A stretch of 64,000 bases of DNA from assembly GCA_025358255.1 (NCBI GenBank), contig JANYKC010000030.1, positions 1 to 64,000 on the forward strand. Direction: 5' to 3'. The notes under the pieces were generated by a model. It searched no databases and was not told where the DNA came from. It saw only the letters and a program-made list of their open reading frames with translations. This DNA comes from Spirochaetaceae bacterium. Its GTDB lineage: Bacteria > Spirochaetota > Spirochaetia > Treponematales > Rectinemataceae. Below are positions 43,066-52,305 of the stretch, piece by piece (position 1 is the first letter of the stretch; each line of letters begins with the position of its first letter). The translations under genes and the position numbers were made by a program.

Positions 43066-44939
43066 AGAATGGCATCCACGTCCCCGGCGCAGAATCCCAG
43101 AAAAAAAGGATAGACGTGCTCGCACGCCTATCGCTGGTCTTGTTCATCGTCTATTCCGTATATCTTTTCTACCTCCAAGTGGCCAAAGGGAACGAATACC
43201 GCAACAAGGCCATGACCATCGCGCGGCAGACAACCGTGCTGCCGGCCCAGCGCGGAGAGATCTATGATCGGTCCTATTCGCTGCCATTTGTCATCAACAC
43301 CGATTCCTTCGCGGTCGACCTTATCCCTGCCGGGATCCCCGCTGAGAGAAGGGCCGACGTATTCAAACGCCTATCCGATGCCCTGGGCATGCCGATCGAG
43401 GAAATCGAGAAAAGGATCCCTCCCGCCTACTATCACCTTTACCAGCCGATAGAATTGATCAGCCCGGTCCCATACGCGACCATCGCGACGATCGCGGAAA
43501 GGATAGACGAGTATCCCGGGGTTTCATGGTACGCGAAGCCTGTAAGGAATTACCTCGAAACCGGTTCGCTTTCCCACGTCATGGGCTACGTAGGCGATAT
43601 CACGAAGGATGAGCTCAAGCTCCTCTACAACCAAGGCTACCAGTCAGGCGACGTGATCGGAAAAGCCGGAATCGAAAAGCAATACGACAAGCTCCTTCGC
43701 GGGAAAGACGGGCGAGAATTCCATACGGTGGATGTAAGGGGAAAGAACATCCTCTCCGACAATGGCACGGTATTGCCGCCCGTCCAGGGCGGCAACCTCG
43801 TCCTGACGATTGACGCGAATATCCAGCATATTGCCGAAAAAGCCCTTGGTCCCCGCATGGGCTCAGTTGTCGTGCTCAAGCCCTCCACTGGCGAGGTCCT
43901 GGCCCTTGTCTCGTATCCCTCCTACAACCCCAATATTTTCGCGGGGCTTGGCGCAGGCAACGCATATGCGAATCTGCTCAATGACCCGAATACGCCGCTC
44001 CTCAACAGGACCTTGCAGTCGAGCTATCCTCCTGCCTCCACTTTCAAGACCGTCCTGACCGCAGGAGTCCTCGAGGAAAAGGTCTTTCCCCAAGAGAAAA
44101 AGGTGCTCTGCCAAGGGCAGATCGCCTATGGAGACCGCGTATTCAGTTGCTGGATAAAGAGGCCGGGGCATGGCTGGGTGGACTTGAAAGGCGCGCTCGA
44201 ACAATCCTGCGACATCTATTTCTGGACTGTGGGACGGGACTACCTGGGCGTTGAGCGGATCGTTTCCTATGCGAAGGAATTCGGTTTTGGGAAGGCGACA
44301 GGCATAGACCTCCCCGGGGAGATAGAGGGCTTCCTCCCGACACCCCAATGGAAGGAACGCAAGTTCCATGAGGGATGGCTTGGTGGTGACACCATGAATC
44401 TTTCGATCGGCCAAGGTTATACCTTGGTCACTCCTCTCCAGATAGCGGACATGATGGCGATGATCGTCAATGATGGCGTGATCTATCGCCCCCACGTGCT
44501 CAAGGATATCCGCGACCCCGTGACCGCGGCCTATTCCAAGATCGTCGAACCCGAGGAATTGCTGCGGTCGGCGATTTCAAAGGAGTCCTTCGCCATCATC
44601 CGCGAGAACCTTCGGGGCGTGGTGGCCGAAGGCACCGCGAAATTCCCCGTGAATACCAAGGTTGTGCAAATCGCCGGCAAGACAGGTACCGCCGAAGTGG
44701 GGCTCCATGATCACTGGCATTCGTGGTTCGCTTCCTATGCTCCAGCCGACGCGATCGCCACAGACGAGACTATAGTGGTGGTCGTCATGGTAGAGGCCTC
44801 GAACCAATGGGAATGGTGGGCTCCCTACGCATCCAACATCATTTACCAAGCGGTGTTCGCGCGGCAGTCATACGACGAGGCGATCGACGCCTTGGGGCTG
44901 CGCTATCTTGTTCCGAAGCAGCAGGACAGAGTCGAATGA
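43062..44939 (+). CDS. mrdA: Penicillin-binding protein 2 (elongation transpeptidase)
   Basis: 625 residues. One N-terminal membrane helix (about residues 22-45), a dimerisation domain with RGEIYDRS, and the transpeptidase domain with the active-site Ser in PPASTFKT, the second motif in EQSCDIYFW, and the KTG motif in AGKTGTAEVG. Partner of RodA in cell elongation. Stop overlaps the rodA start (ATGA). Confidence 0.96.
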   Translation: MKNGIHVPGAESQKKRIDVLARLSLVLFIVYSVYLFYLQVAKGNEYRNKAMTIARQTTVLPAQRGEIYDRSYSLPFVINTDSFAVDLIPAGIPAERRADVFKRLSDALGMPIEEIEKRIPPAYYHLYQPIELISPVPYATIATIAERIDEYPGVSWYAKPVRNYLETGSLSHVMGYVGDITKDELKLLYNQGYQSGDVIGKAGIEKQYDKLLRGKDGREFHTVDVRGKNILSDNGTVLPPVQGGNLVLTIDANIQHIAEKALGPRMGSVVVLKPSTGEVLALVSYPSYNPNIFAGLGAGNAYANLLNDPNTPLLNRTLQSSYPPASTFKTVLTAGVLEEKVFPQEKKVLCQGQIAYGDRVFSCWIKRPGHGWVDLKGALEQSCDIYFWTVGRDYLGVERIVSYAKEFGFGKATGIDLPGEIEGFLPTPQWKERKFHEGWLGGDTMNLSIGQGYTLVTPLQIADMMAMIVNDGVIYRPHVLKDIRDPVTAAYSKIVEPEELLRSAISKESFAIIRENLRGVVAEGTAKFPVNTKVVQIAGKTGTAEVGLHDHWHSWFASYAPADAIATDETIVVVVMVEASNQWEWWAPYASNIIYQAVFARQSYDEAIDALGLRYLVPKQQDRVE

Positions 44940-46249
44940 AATCCCTCAAGGCCTCGATTGGAGAGATGGATTTTCCCCTTCTCAGCGCGACCGTAGCCCT
45001 GGTTGTCCTAGGCATACTGTCGATATACTCCTCCGGCGTCACGGCCGAAGGCCTTCTCGTATCCAACGAATACCTGAAGCAGCTTGTTTGGGCCGTCACC
45101 GGCCTGATCCTCATGTTCGCCGTGTCCGCGATAGACTATACGCGCATCAAGGACTATACGTTTTTGCTCTACCTTTTCTTCATGTTTATATTGGTCTATA
45201 CCCGGCTTTTCGGGCGGGTGGTCAATGGCGCAAGGTCATGGATCGGAGTTGGAGAGGCGGGGATCCAGCCATCGGAATTCACGAAAATCATCGTCATACT
45301 CTTCTTGGCAAAATACCTCGAGGGTTCGGAGCATGAAAACGGCTTCCGGCGCCTTATCATCTCCTTTGGAATTGTCCTCCTACCGGTTGGGTTGATCCTT
45401 TCACAGCCGGATTTCGGGACTTCCCTCGTGTTTTTCCCCATCTTGATTTTCATGATCGCCGTCGCCGGCTTGGATTGGCGCTATATCCTTTTCATCCTGG
45501 CCGTGGCCTTGTCGACCTTTTTCCTGACCGTGCTTCCCCTTTGGGAAAAGTTCATTCCTGCCAGCCCGACCAAGTTCCTCTTTGTCCTATATACGGCGCC
45601 TTACATTTATTACCTGATCGCGGTTTCGGCCCTCATACTCGCCCTTTCCGCCTGGGGTTGGACCTCCTACAAGAAGGCGTACTACTTCTGGATCGCCTAT
45701 GCCTGCCTTAACATTTGCGTCTCCCTCGCGGCCTCGGTCCTTGCGCACAAGGTCCTGAAAGAATACCAGATCATGCGCCTGATCGTCTTCATGGACCCGA
45801 GCATTGACCCGCGGGGCTCTGGTTGGAACATCCTGCAATCCATCACGGCCATCGGTTCAGGAGGATTCTGGGGAAAGGGCTTCCTCCAGGGGACCCAAAG
45901 CCATTACCGCTACCTGCCGCAGCAGAGCACCGATTTCATCTTTTCGATAATCGCGGAAGAGTGGGGCTTCCTGGGCGGGTTTGCCGTCTTCGCCCTTTTC
46001 TTTGTGCTTCTCCGGAGATCAGCAGCGATCATGCGAGGACTTCGCGACAAGTATGCTACCTATGTGACCGCAGGCATAATGGGAATGATCTTTTTCCATT
46101 TCATGATCAATGCGGGAATGGCGATGGGCATCATGCCTATAACAGGCATTCCTTTGTTCTTTCTATCCTATGGCGGCTCATCACTCTGGGTTATCCTCGG
46201 CGCGATAGGCATCCTTCTTGGAATCTCAATGCGAAGGTATAGGGCTTGA
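44936..46249 (+). CDS. rodA: Peptidoglycan polymerase RodA (SEDS family)
   Basis: 437 residues, about ten membrane segments. SEDS signatures are seen: FGRVVNGARSWIGVG, IQPSEFTKI, and near the end QQSTDFIFSIIAEEWGF and LSYGGSSL. The segment between residues 175 and 250 is longer and more hydrophobic than in E. coli RodA, suggesting an extra helix pair. The ATG at 44936 overlaps the mrdA stop; a longer frame from 44723 is a shadow. Confidence 0.95.
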   Translation: MKSLKASIGEMDFPLLSATVALVVLGILSIYSSGVTAEGLLVSNEYLKQLVWAVTGLILMFAVSAIDYTRIKDYTFLLYLFFMFILVYTRLFGRVVNGARSWIGVGEAGIQPSEFTKIIVILFLAKYLEGSEHENGFRRLIISFGIVLLPVGLILSQPDFGTSLVFFPILIFMIAVAGLDWRYILFILAVALSTFFLTVLPLWEKFIPASPTKFLFVLYTAPYIYYLIAVSALILALSAWGWTSYKKAYYFWIAYACLNICVSLAASVLAHKVLKEYQIMRLIVFMDPSIDPRGSGWNILQSITAIGSGGFWGKGFLQGTQSHYRYLPQQSTDFIFSIIAEEWGFLGGFAVFALFFVLLRRSAAIMRGLRDKYATYVTAGIMGMIFFHFMINAGMAMGIMPITGIPLFFLSYGGSSLWVILGAIGILLGISMRRYRA

Positions 46250-48819
46250 AACAAACACGACGAAAAGTCGATCCGCAACTTGACCTTGGGCCGGGATTCC
46301 TGACAATCGAAAAGCCCGCGCGCTATCTTGGCGGGGAGCTTGGATCCATATCCCGCCATTGCCGGGATGAAGATTTCCTGTTTGCCCTTTCTTTCCCTGA
46401 TCTCTATGAGATCGGCATGTCAAACAACGCCATCCGCATCCTGTACTCAGAGCTCAATGCCCGGCCCGGTGTCCGATGCGAGAGGGTATTCGCGCCCGCT
46501 CCGGATCTTGAAGCATTGCTGGCCAACTGTGACCAGCCGCTTTTCACCCTAGAGTCTCATACGGCCATCGGTGATGCGGATATCCTTGGCATATCCTTGG
46601 GCTATGAGCTCGCCGCGACTTCGGTCTTGGCCATTCTCTCCTCGGGGCAAATACCCTTGCATGTCACCGATCGGTCTGGATCGGATCCGATAGTCGTGAT
46701 GGGCGGACCCGCAATATCCAATCCCCATCCTTTCAGCCGCTTCATCGAGGCGGCATATATCGGAGAGGCCGAGGCCACGTTTTTCGACCTTATGGAAGCC
46801 CTTGCGAAACTCCGAAAAGCTGGGGCTTCGAGACTCGACATGCTTGCGCATCTTGCCACGGACAAGGCCGTCTGGCTTTCACCCGACGCGCACAGGTTTC
46901 TTGCGGATTCAGGCAAGACTCCCGTATTGCACAAGACAGTGCGGGCAGTGTATGCGGATTTTTCGCGGCATTTGTATTCGACCGCTTTTCCTGTAGCGAC
47001 CATGAAGACCGTCCAGGATCATGGCACGGTCGAGGTCATGCGAGGCTGCCCCAATGGCTGTCGTTTCTGCCACGCCGGATACTATTATCGTCCCCAGCGC
47101 CTTAAGCCGTTTTCCTTGATAAGGGAGGAGGTCCGAGGCCTTGTCTTAAAAGGTGGCTATCATCAGATCACCTTGGCATCCCTCTCTTCGGGCGACTATC
47201 CCCAGATAGAAAAGGTCCTGGATGCGCTCAACGCGGAATGGGGAGGAAAGGGAGTTTCCTTCCAGCTGCCATCCCTCAAGATCAGCTCCTTTACGCTGCC
47301 GCTTCTTGAGAAGCTTTCGGAAGTCCGGAAAAGCGGCCTAACCTTCGCGGTTGAAACTCCCAATGACGCTTGGCAACGAGTCATCAACAAAGATGTTTCT
47401 TTTGAGCAGACTATTGCAATCCTCGACGAGGCGAAAACCAAGGGATTCAGGCTCGCCAAGTTCTATTTCATGATCGGACTGCCCTTGCCGGGTGGAGTCA
47501 TCGCCGAAGTCGACAGCATCATCGGATTCTTCGAGCGCTTGCTGGCTAGGGTTTCCATCCAGCTAAATGTAAACGTTGGGACTTTTGTCCCCAAGGCTTT
47601 CACTCCTTTCCAGTGGGTTCCGGCTCTGGGAGAAGAGGAGGCCCTTCAGGCGATATTCCGACTGAAGGATGGACTCAAAAAATTTCGGGGTCTCAAGGTG
47701 TCCTATCACTCGCCTTTCGTTTCGATGCTGGAAGGCATCATCAGCAGGGGTGACGAAAGGGTAGGGGGGCTCATCGAGGAAGCCTTCAGGCAAGGTGCCC
47801 GACTTGACGCATGGGATGAGCACTTTCAGAGGGAATTGTGGCGCTCGGTCCTCAAAGGCGCTCCATGGAATGTTTTCACTGAAAGCGCGCGAGCTCGCGA
47901 CCTCGATGAAGGCTTGCCATGGGATGACATCACTATTCGCGTAAGCAAAAGCTATCTTCAAGCTGAATATCGCGCGGCTATCGCAGGAAGCGCCACGTCA
48001 GCATGTGATGAAAACTGCAACAATTCATGTGCCTCTTGCGATGACTCCCTTGCCGTAGTACGAAAAAGTGAACATATAGAAGTCCACAATACTGATCCTC
48101 TGGATAAAAAGTGCGAAGGCCTACCATGTCGCCTCGTATATAGCTTCGAGAAGAACGCGATCGCTCGCCTATATCCCCACTTGTCGATAATAGAAGCCTT
48201 CGCCCGCGCTTTTCAGATGATTGGCCTCCCTATAGCTTTCTCGGAAGGCTTCAATCCGATGCCGCGCATGGAGCTTTCCCAACCCCTGCCGCTTGGCGTC
48301 TCGGCTGGAGCCGAGTATGCATCCCTTATACTTAAAAATAGCCCTTTCGGTGATGGGGGTTGGAGCGATGGCGCAAGTCTAGCAAAGGCAGTCAACGATT
48401 GCCTCCCCGAAGGACTTCGCATGTCTCCTCCAGAGGAGTTTCCCTTGCCTGTGGGCAAGAAGATCTATAGCCTTGCCAGCCTCTCTTGGGGATCGGAATA
48501 TGCCTTGACGATTCCCTCGCAAAGAAGCAGCGTCCAAGGGATTGATGAACTTTTTATTGCCCTGTCCGGACGCATGGATGCCCTGGAGATACCTGGGGCC
48601 AGTCTATCGATGAATGATGCGAAGAAAATCCGCGTCTGTCTCCCGGACCCAGTTCGCAAGGAATTGGGGCTGATGCGGATACTGGAGAGCATCGTTCTTC
48701 TTCGTCCGATTCCAGCCGTTCTGGATGTGCGGAGGGTCAGATGCTTGGCCAAAGGCCGTCATGAACAGGGTTGGCAAGAGTACATGGATGCCTTCAGGGA
48801 TTTAGCGCAAAACCAATAA
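46246..48819 (+). CDS. Two-domain radical SAM protein (TIGR03960/TIGR03936-like)
   Basis: 857 residues beginning at a TTG that overlaps the rodA stop (TTGA). An N-terminal B12-binding-like region (about 1-240) is followed by the radical SAM core with GCPNGCRFCHAG (Cys268, 272, 275). After about residue 580 a second Cys-rich segment (CDENCNNSCASC) leads into a DUF2344 domain (about residues 620-857: YSFEKNAIARLYPHLSI, FSEGFNPMPRMELSQPLPLG). In other genomes these are adjacent to or fused with each other and lie near rod-shape and RNase G genes. An rRNA- or tRNA-modifying role is plausible but unproven. Confidence 0.85.
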   Translation: MKQTRRKVDPQLDLGPGFLTIEKPARYLGGELGSISRHCRDEDFLFALSFPDLYEIGMSNNAIRILYSELNARPGVRCERVFAPAPDLEALLANCDQPLFTLESHTAIGDADILGISLGYELAATSVLAILSSGQIPLHVTDRSGSDPIVVMGGPAISNPHPFSRFIEAAYIGEAEATFFDLMEALAKLRKAGASRLDMLAHLATDKAVWLSPDAHRFLADSGKTPVLHKTVRAVYADFSRHLYSTAFPVATMKTVQDHGTVEVMRGCPNGCRFCHAGYYYRPQRLKPFSLIREEVRGLVLKGGYHQITLASLSSGDYPQIEKVLDALNAEWGGKGVSFQLPSLKISSFTLPLLEKLSEVRKSGLTFAVETPNDAWQRVINKDVSFEQTIAILDEAKTKGFRLAKFYFMIGLPLPGGVIAEVDSIIGFFERLLARVSIQLNVNVGTFVPKAFTPFQWVPALGEEEALQAIFRLKDGLKKFRGLKVSYHSPFVSMLEGIISRGDERVGGLIEEAFRQGARLDAWDEHFQRELWRSVLKGAPWNVFTESARARDLDEGLPWDDITIRVSKSYLQAEYRAAIAGSATSACDENCNNSCASCDDSLAVVRKSEHIEVHNTDPLDKKCEGLPCRLVYSFEKNAIARLYPHLSIIEAFARAFQMIGLPIAFSEGFNPMPRMELSQPLPLGVSAGAEYASLILKNSPFGDGGWSDGASLAKAVNDCLPEGLRMSPPEEFPLPVGKKIYSLASLSWGSEYALTIPSQRSSVQGIDELFIALSGRMDALEIPGASLSMNDAKKIRVCLPDPVRKELGLMRILESIVLLRPIPAVLDVRRVRCLAKGRHEQGWQEYMDAFRDLAQNQ

Positions 48820-48858
48820 GGACACAAGTTCACGCTCGCGGCCTTGTCTCTGTGTCAT

Positions 48859-48961
48859 TGCTGACCCGGCAACATAAGAATGGCTGCTCTCCTAAGATTC
48901 TGGCCTGTCGCCTCCGGTCAGAATCATGGGCTGAAGTCAATGTTTGGTTGCCGGGTCAGTA
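48859..48961 (+). repeat. 103-bp palindromic repeat element, copy B
   Basis: Opposite orientation to copy A, same length, about 81 % identical without gaps. Terminal repeats TGCTGACCCGGCAAC (48859-48873) and GTTGCCGGGTCAGTA (48947-48961) pair fully if one G-T is allowed. The internal repeat is GATTCTGGCC (48896-48905) with GGTCAGAATC (48916-48925). It fills most of the 229-base convergent gap between the radical SAM gene and the next lipoprotein gene; the rest of that gap shows nothing else recognisable. Confidence 0.8.
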
Positions 48962-49048
48962 ATGTGGAGAACCAATAGGTAGACAGAATAACCATTATAC
49001 GAAGTGACAATTGCAATATAACTGAATCCAGCTCGTTCTTCCCGCCTG

Positions 49049-49759
49049 CTAGTTGCTTGCGCTTGTGCTTGAAGTTGGGAGATTGATGGTGTTTGCGAGG
49101 ATCAAAGGCGTGCTATAGAGGTTCTGGAAATCGTCGGTTATTCCATAGGCGACCGCATATGCCTTGATCCAGAAATACGTGGATCCGCTTGATGTGTTGC
49201 AGTCATCCCCTGTCGTCGGATCGGTAAACAGCCTGTTTGCACTATTGGAATCAGTCACGTTACGCCGGATTTCGCGGGGCTGATATGGGCTGCTGGCCTG
49301 GAGGACATTTCCGACGAATATTTTTGCAGTCCCGTTTTCAAGATCGAGGCTTGCCTGGATGCTTTGCCCGATGTCGGTGGCGCTGATGGAAATCAAGGGA
49401 GAGACGCCTGAACCATCGACAAGGCCAACAATCGTCTTGTAGTTCTTGGCAAGAAGCCTTTGGACTATGACGTCAGGTACTGTGGCTGAGAAATTCTCCT
49501 CGATGACGCTGGCATCGGTCGATGCGCTTGCCGGAGCCTCCGTCGAACTCGAACCGCAATAGATCCGGTAAAAGACTTCGTAGCCGATGAAGTAGGCATT
49601 GGTGTTTTCGGTGGAATGCACGAGGATCCGCGTAGTCGAAGTGGTGGATGGCGATTGTTCGCTTGGGGTATATAGGTACTTATAGCTTTCTATGCCGCAT
49701 CCTGACAGGAGAATTGGTATGATCGCGAATAGCAAGAGAGGCTTTGGGCTGGGTCTCAT
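49049..49759 (-). CDS. Predicted lipoprotein of unknown function
   Basis: 236 residues with a short basic N-terminus, hydrophobic segment and lipobox ILLSGC (Cys about residue 20). The mature part is Ser/Thr-rich with low-complexity ends and no recognised domain; composition suggests a beta-rich exported protein. The ATG at 49759 has AGGAAC upstream; a longer frame to 49873 lies within the cyclase gene. It follows the cyclase gene, with a strong GC-rich hairpin in between. Confidence 0.7.
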   Translation of the reverse strand: MRPSPKPLLLFAIIPILLSGCGIESYKYLYTPSEQSPSTTSTTRILVHSTENTNAYFIGYEVFYRIYCGSSSTEAPASASTDASVIEENFSATVPDVIVQRLLAKNYKTIVGLVDGSGVSPLISISATDIGQSIQASLDLENGTAKIFVGNVLQASSPYQPREIRRNVTDSNSANRLFTDPTTGDDCNTSSGSTYFWIKAYAVAYGITDDFQNLYSTPLILANTINLPTSSTSASN

Positions 49760-49774
49760 GTTCCTACAACAACC

Positions 49775-49805
49775 GGGGAGGGGCGTCGTTACGCCCCTCC
49801 CCTTT
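49775..49805 (+). terminator. Perfect 12-bp GC-rich hairpin between cyclase and lipoprotein genes
   Basis: Stem GGGGAGGGGCGT (49775-49786) with ACGCCCCTCCCC (49791-49802), loop CGTT. Four T follow on the plus strand only, so as a terminator it faces antisense transcription entering from the left. On the minus strand it lies between the cyclase stop (49806) and the lipoprotein ribosome binding site and could act as an mRNA-stabilising or attenuating structure. Confidence 0.5.
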
Positions 49806-52226
49806 TCATTTGGACTTCTTCCCGGCCACGAGAGGCGGAGGTGAAAGATCCTCGAACACGTCCACAAGCTCAAAGATCAACACGGGCTTGTTCTTGCCCT
49901 TTACCCTGATGTTGTCCAGTTCGCGCGCCAGGACCTTGTCCCGGACCAGACCGTAGGTATATTCGCTCATGATGATATTGGTACCGTATTCCTTGTTCGT
50001 GCCTTCAAGCCGCGAACCGAGGTTTACATTGTCCCCGGCGAGGGTGTAGTTGAGGCGCATGGGGCTACCCATGTTGCCGACCGTCATAATGCCCGAATTG
50101 AGACCGATGCCTATATTGATGCGCTTGGCCTCGGGCCAAGTCTCGTTGAGCTTCTTCAGGCTTTGCATCTGGCGGAGCGCGCACTTGCAGGCACGAAGGG
50201 CGTGGTCGGGTTGCGGAAGAGGCGCTCCCCAGAATCCCATGATCGCGTCACCCATGTACTTGTCCAAGGTCCCGCCGTATTCGATGAGGATGTCCGTCAT
50301 GGCCGTGAGGTAGACGTTGAGATGATTGATGAGTTCCTGGGGCGTCATGTTCTCAGAAATCGAGGTGAATCCGCGGATATCGGAAAAGAACACCGTAAGT
50401 TCCTTATCCACGCCGCCAAGCTCGGGGGGATTGTCAGCGAGCTGGCTTACGACGTCCGGGCTGACGTATTTGCCGAATGTCGCCCGTATCTGCCTCTTGT
50501 CGCGCTCTTCCGTCATGGCGCGGTAGACCACTATCGCTATGAAAGTGAAGATCATGGAAATCGCGGGCGAGACGAAGTTGATGAGGAGGGCCTGTCTGTC
50601 GAAAATCGTCGACACTCCGAGGAAGACGGCGGCCACCAGGACTATAGTCGTAAAAAAGGAGAAAATCGTCGAGAGCCTGGAACTCATGAAAGCCACGAGA
50701 AGGACACAGAAGGCCAAGGCAGCCAAGTCCAGCCAAAGCGGCGCCGGATGTATGAAATTGTCCATCAGGATCGTGTTGAGGGCATTGGCATGGAGTTCGA
50801 TCCCGTACATGAGGCCAAAGGGAGTGGGCTTTTCATCGGCGGCCATGCCCTTGGCGAAGGCCCCGACCATGATGATCTTGTTGCTCGCCGCTATCGTCCG
50901 GCGCCATGTGGCCGGATCCCCAGACGGTGGCGCCTTGTCGGCGTAGCCGGAATATGAGCGCACGGGGAAGGTTTGCGGGCCGTCGGGGCTGTCGCTGGAA
51001 GGCGCGCCCATGAAATTGACCTGCATCGAGCCATTGGCATCGATCGGAATATCGATGAAAGGAACGGCCCGTTTTTTGCCCTCCTTCACCAGCTTGCCGG
51101 ATGCGTCGTACTCATCCTGGGTGACCTGGAGCTCGTAGGGAATTCGATTCCCCGTCTCGGCGTCGAATTTGGTCGGGGAGGATATGCGGATATGGGAGCC
51201 GAGCACCACCTCAAGGTCATCGAGGGTCTTGCCGAAGTAATTGGCGGCCAGGCTGAGGGTGATGGAGGGGACGAAGTAATCCCGGAAATGCCGGATCACG
51301 TAATATTGAAGGTCGGGCGTGCCATCGTTATTCGTGTCCTCGACCTTGGGAGGCGAGCTTTTGGCAAGTTGTTTGGCAAGCAAGGAAAGGCTTTTTTCGC
51401 TGACCGGTGTCGCGATGTTATGGAAGAACCCATCCTTGTCCAACCAGGCCAGGCGCTCGAACCGTGACTCATCGACTGTGAATCCCGGCTTGATCCCGTC
51501 AAAGCGGATATCTGCGACGAGGGCACTGTATTTTGCCAGAAGGGGCTGCTTGCGGTAGACCATGTCCTTGTCCGGCCCGAAATTGGCCTGACCATAGCCG
51601 GTCATGGCTTCTATATATTCGGGCAAGGGAGGCTCGGAGCTCAGGTAAGGGGACATCTCGAGCCAAGGGCCTTTGACGTTCTTGACAGTGCCGTGTTTTG
51701 CGTAGAGATCCAGTTCGCGCTTCGTCATTTCCGCTGAGAAGGCGGAGCTGTCCGTCTCGTGTGAAAGCATCGTCTCCAGGAACACGCGACCGGAGCCCTT
51801 CATGCTTTTCAATAGGACCAAATCGTCCTGCTTGTTGGGATCGTTGTCGATGAAGAATACGTCCAGGAAGAGGGCGCTTTCCCGCTGGGTCTGGTCCTTG
51901 ATCCTCGCGAAGGCGTTTACCAGGTCGGCATGGCGCCAGCGGGGGAAAGGCCATTTCCCGTACTTGGAAAGCGAGTTGAAATCGATGCCGACGATCATGA
52001 TGTCATCGGATACTTTCATGCCCTTCTCGGAATAGACCGAACCTTCCTGGACGGTTTTCCCGCGAGTGGACATCTTGAGCGTGAAATGGGTATCCAGGGT
52101 CTTGAGCTCGAGGGACTGGAAGAGTCCCGTGCCATAATTCAAGCCCGTTACGACAAGCGCGACGGCGATAGCGATCACAAAACCGAAAATGCGGGTCTCG
52201 AAGAACTTGGCGCGCTTCCCGGGCAT
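49806..52226 (-). CDS. Class III adenylate/guanylate cyclase with CHASE2 sensor
   Basis: 806 residues. An N-terminal membrane helix (about residues 14-35) precedes a large extracytoplasmic CHASE2 domain (to about residue 430), then three membrane segments (to about 540) and a cytoplasmic class III cyclase domain (about residues 575-760). The catalytic region shows ELTVFFSDIRGFTSIS with the metal Asp, KYMGDAIMGFWGAP, and NIGIGLNSGIMTVGNMGS. GAGGAGG precedes the ATG. The architecture is known from spirochaetes and cyanobacteria. Signal sensed is unknown; cAMP rather than cGMP is the usual product. Confidence 0.92.
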   Translation of the reverse strand: MPGKRAKFFETRIFGFVIAIAVALVVTGLNYGTGLFQSLELKTLDTHFTLKMSTRGKTVQEGSVYSEKGMKVSDDIMIVGIDFNSLSKYGKWPFPRWRHADLVNAFARIKDQTQRESALFLDVFFIDNDPNKQDDLVLLKSMKGSGRVFLETMLSHETDSSAFSAEMTKRELDLYAKHGTVKNVKGPWLEMSPYLSSEPPLPEYIEAMTGYGQANFGPDKDMVYRKQPLLAKYSALVADIRFDGIKPGFTVDESRFERLAWLDKDGFFHNIATPVSEKSLSLLAKQLAKSSPPKVEDTNNDGTPDLQYYVIRHFRDYFVPSITLSLAANYFGKTLDDLEVVLGSHIRISSPTKFDAETGNRIPYELQVTQDEYDASGKLVKEGKKRAVPFIDIPIDANGSMQVNFMGAPSSDSPDGPQTFPVRSYSGYADKAPPSGDPATWRRTIAASNKIIMVGAFAKGMAADEKPTPFGLMYGIELHANALNTILMDNFIHPAPLWLDLAALAFCVLLVAFMSSRLSTIFSFFTTIVLVAAVFLGVSTIFDRQALLINFVSPAISMIFTFIAIVVYRAMTEERDKRQIRATFGKYVSPDVVSQLADNPPELGGVDKELTVFFSDIRGFTSISENMTPQELINHLNVYLTAMTDILIEYGGTLDKYMGDAIMGFWGAPLPQPDHALRACKCALRQMQSLKKLNETWPEAKRINIGIGLNSGIMTVGNMGSPMRLNYTLAGDNVNLGSRLEGTNKEYGTNIIMSEYTYGLVRDKVLARELDNIRVKGKNKPVLIFELVDVFEDLSPPPLVAGKKSK

Positions 52227-52246
52227 GAGCTGCCTCCTCGCTTCGA

Positions 52247-52276
52247 AAAAAATAAAGGCCCGGAATGCCGGGCCTC
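52247..52276 (-). terminator. Intrinsic terminator after the TPR gene
   Basis: Stem GGCCCGG (52258-52264) with CCGGGCC (52269-52275) plus one A-T pair, followed in minus-strand direction by TTTATTTTTTT. It separates the TPR gene from the cyclase gene. Confidence 0.8.
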
Positions 52277-52305
52277 AATGTTCCTGCCGCCCTACAGGGC
52301 GTCGA

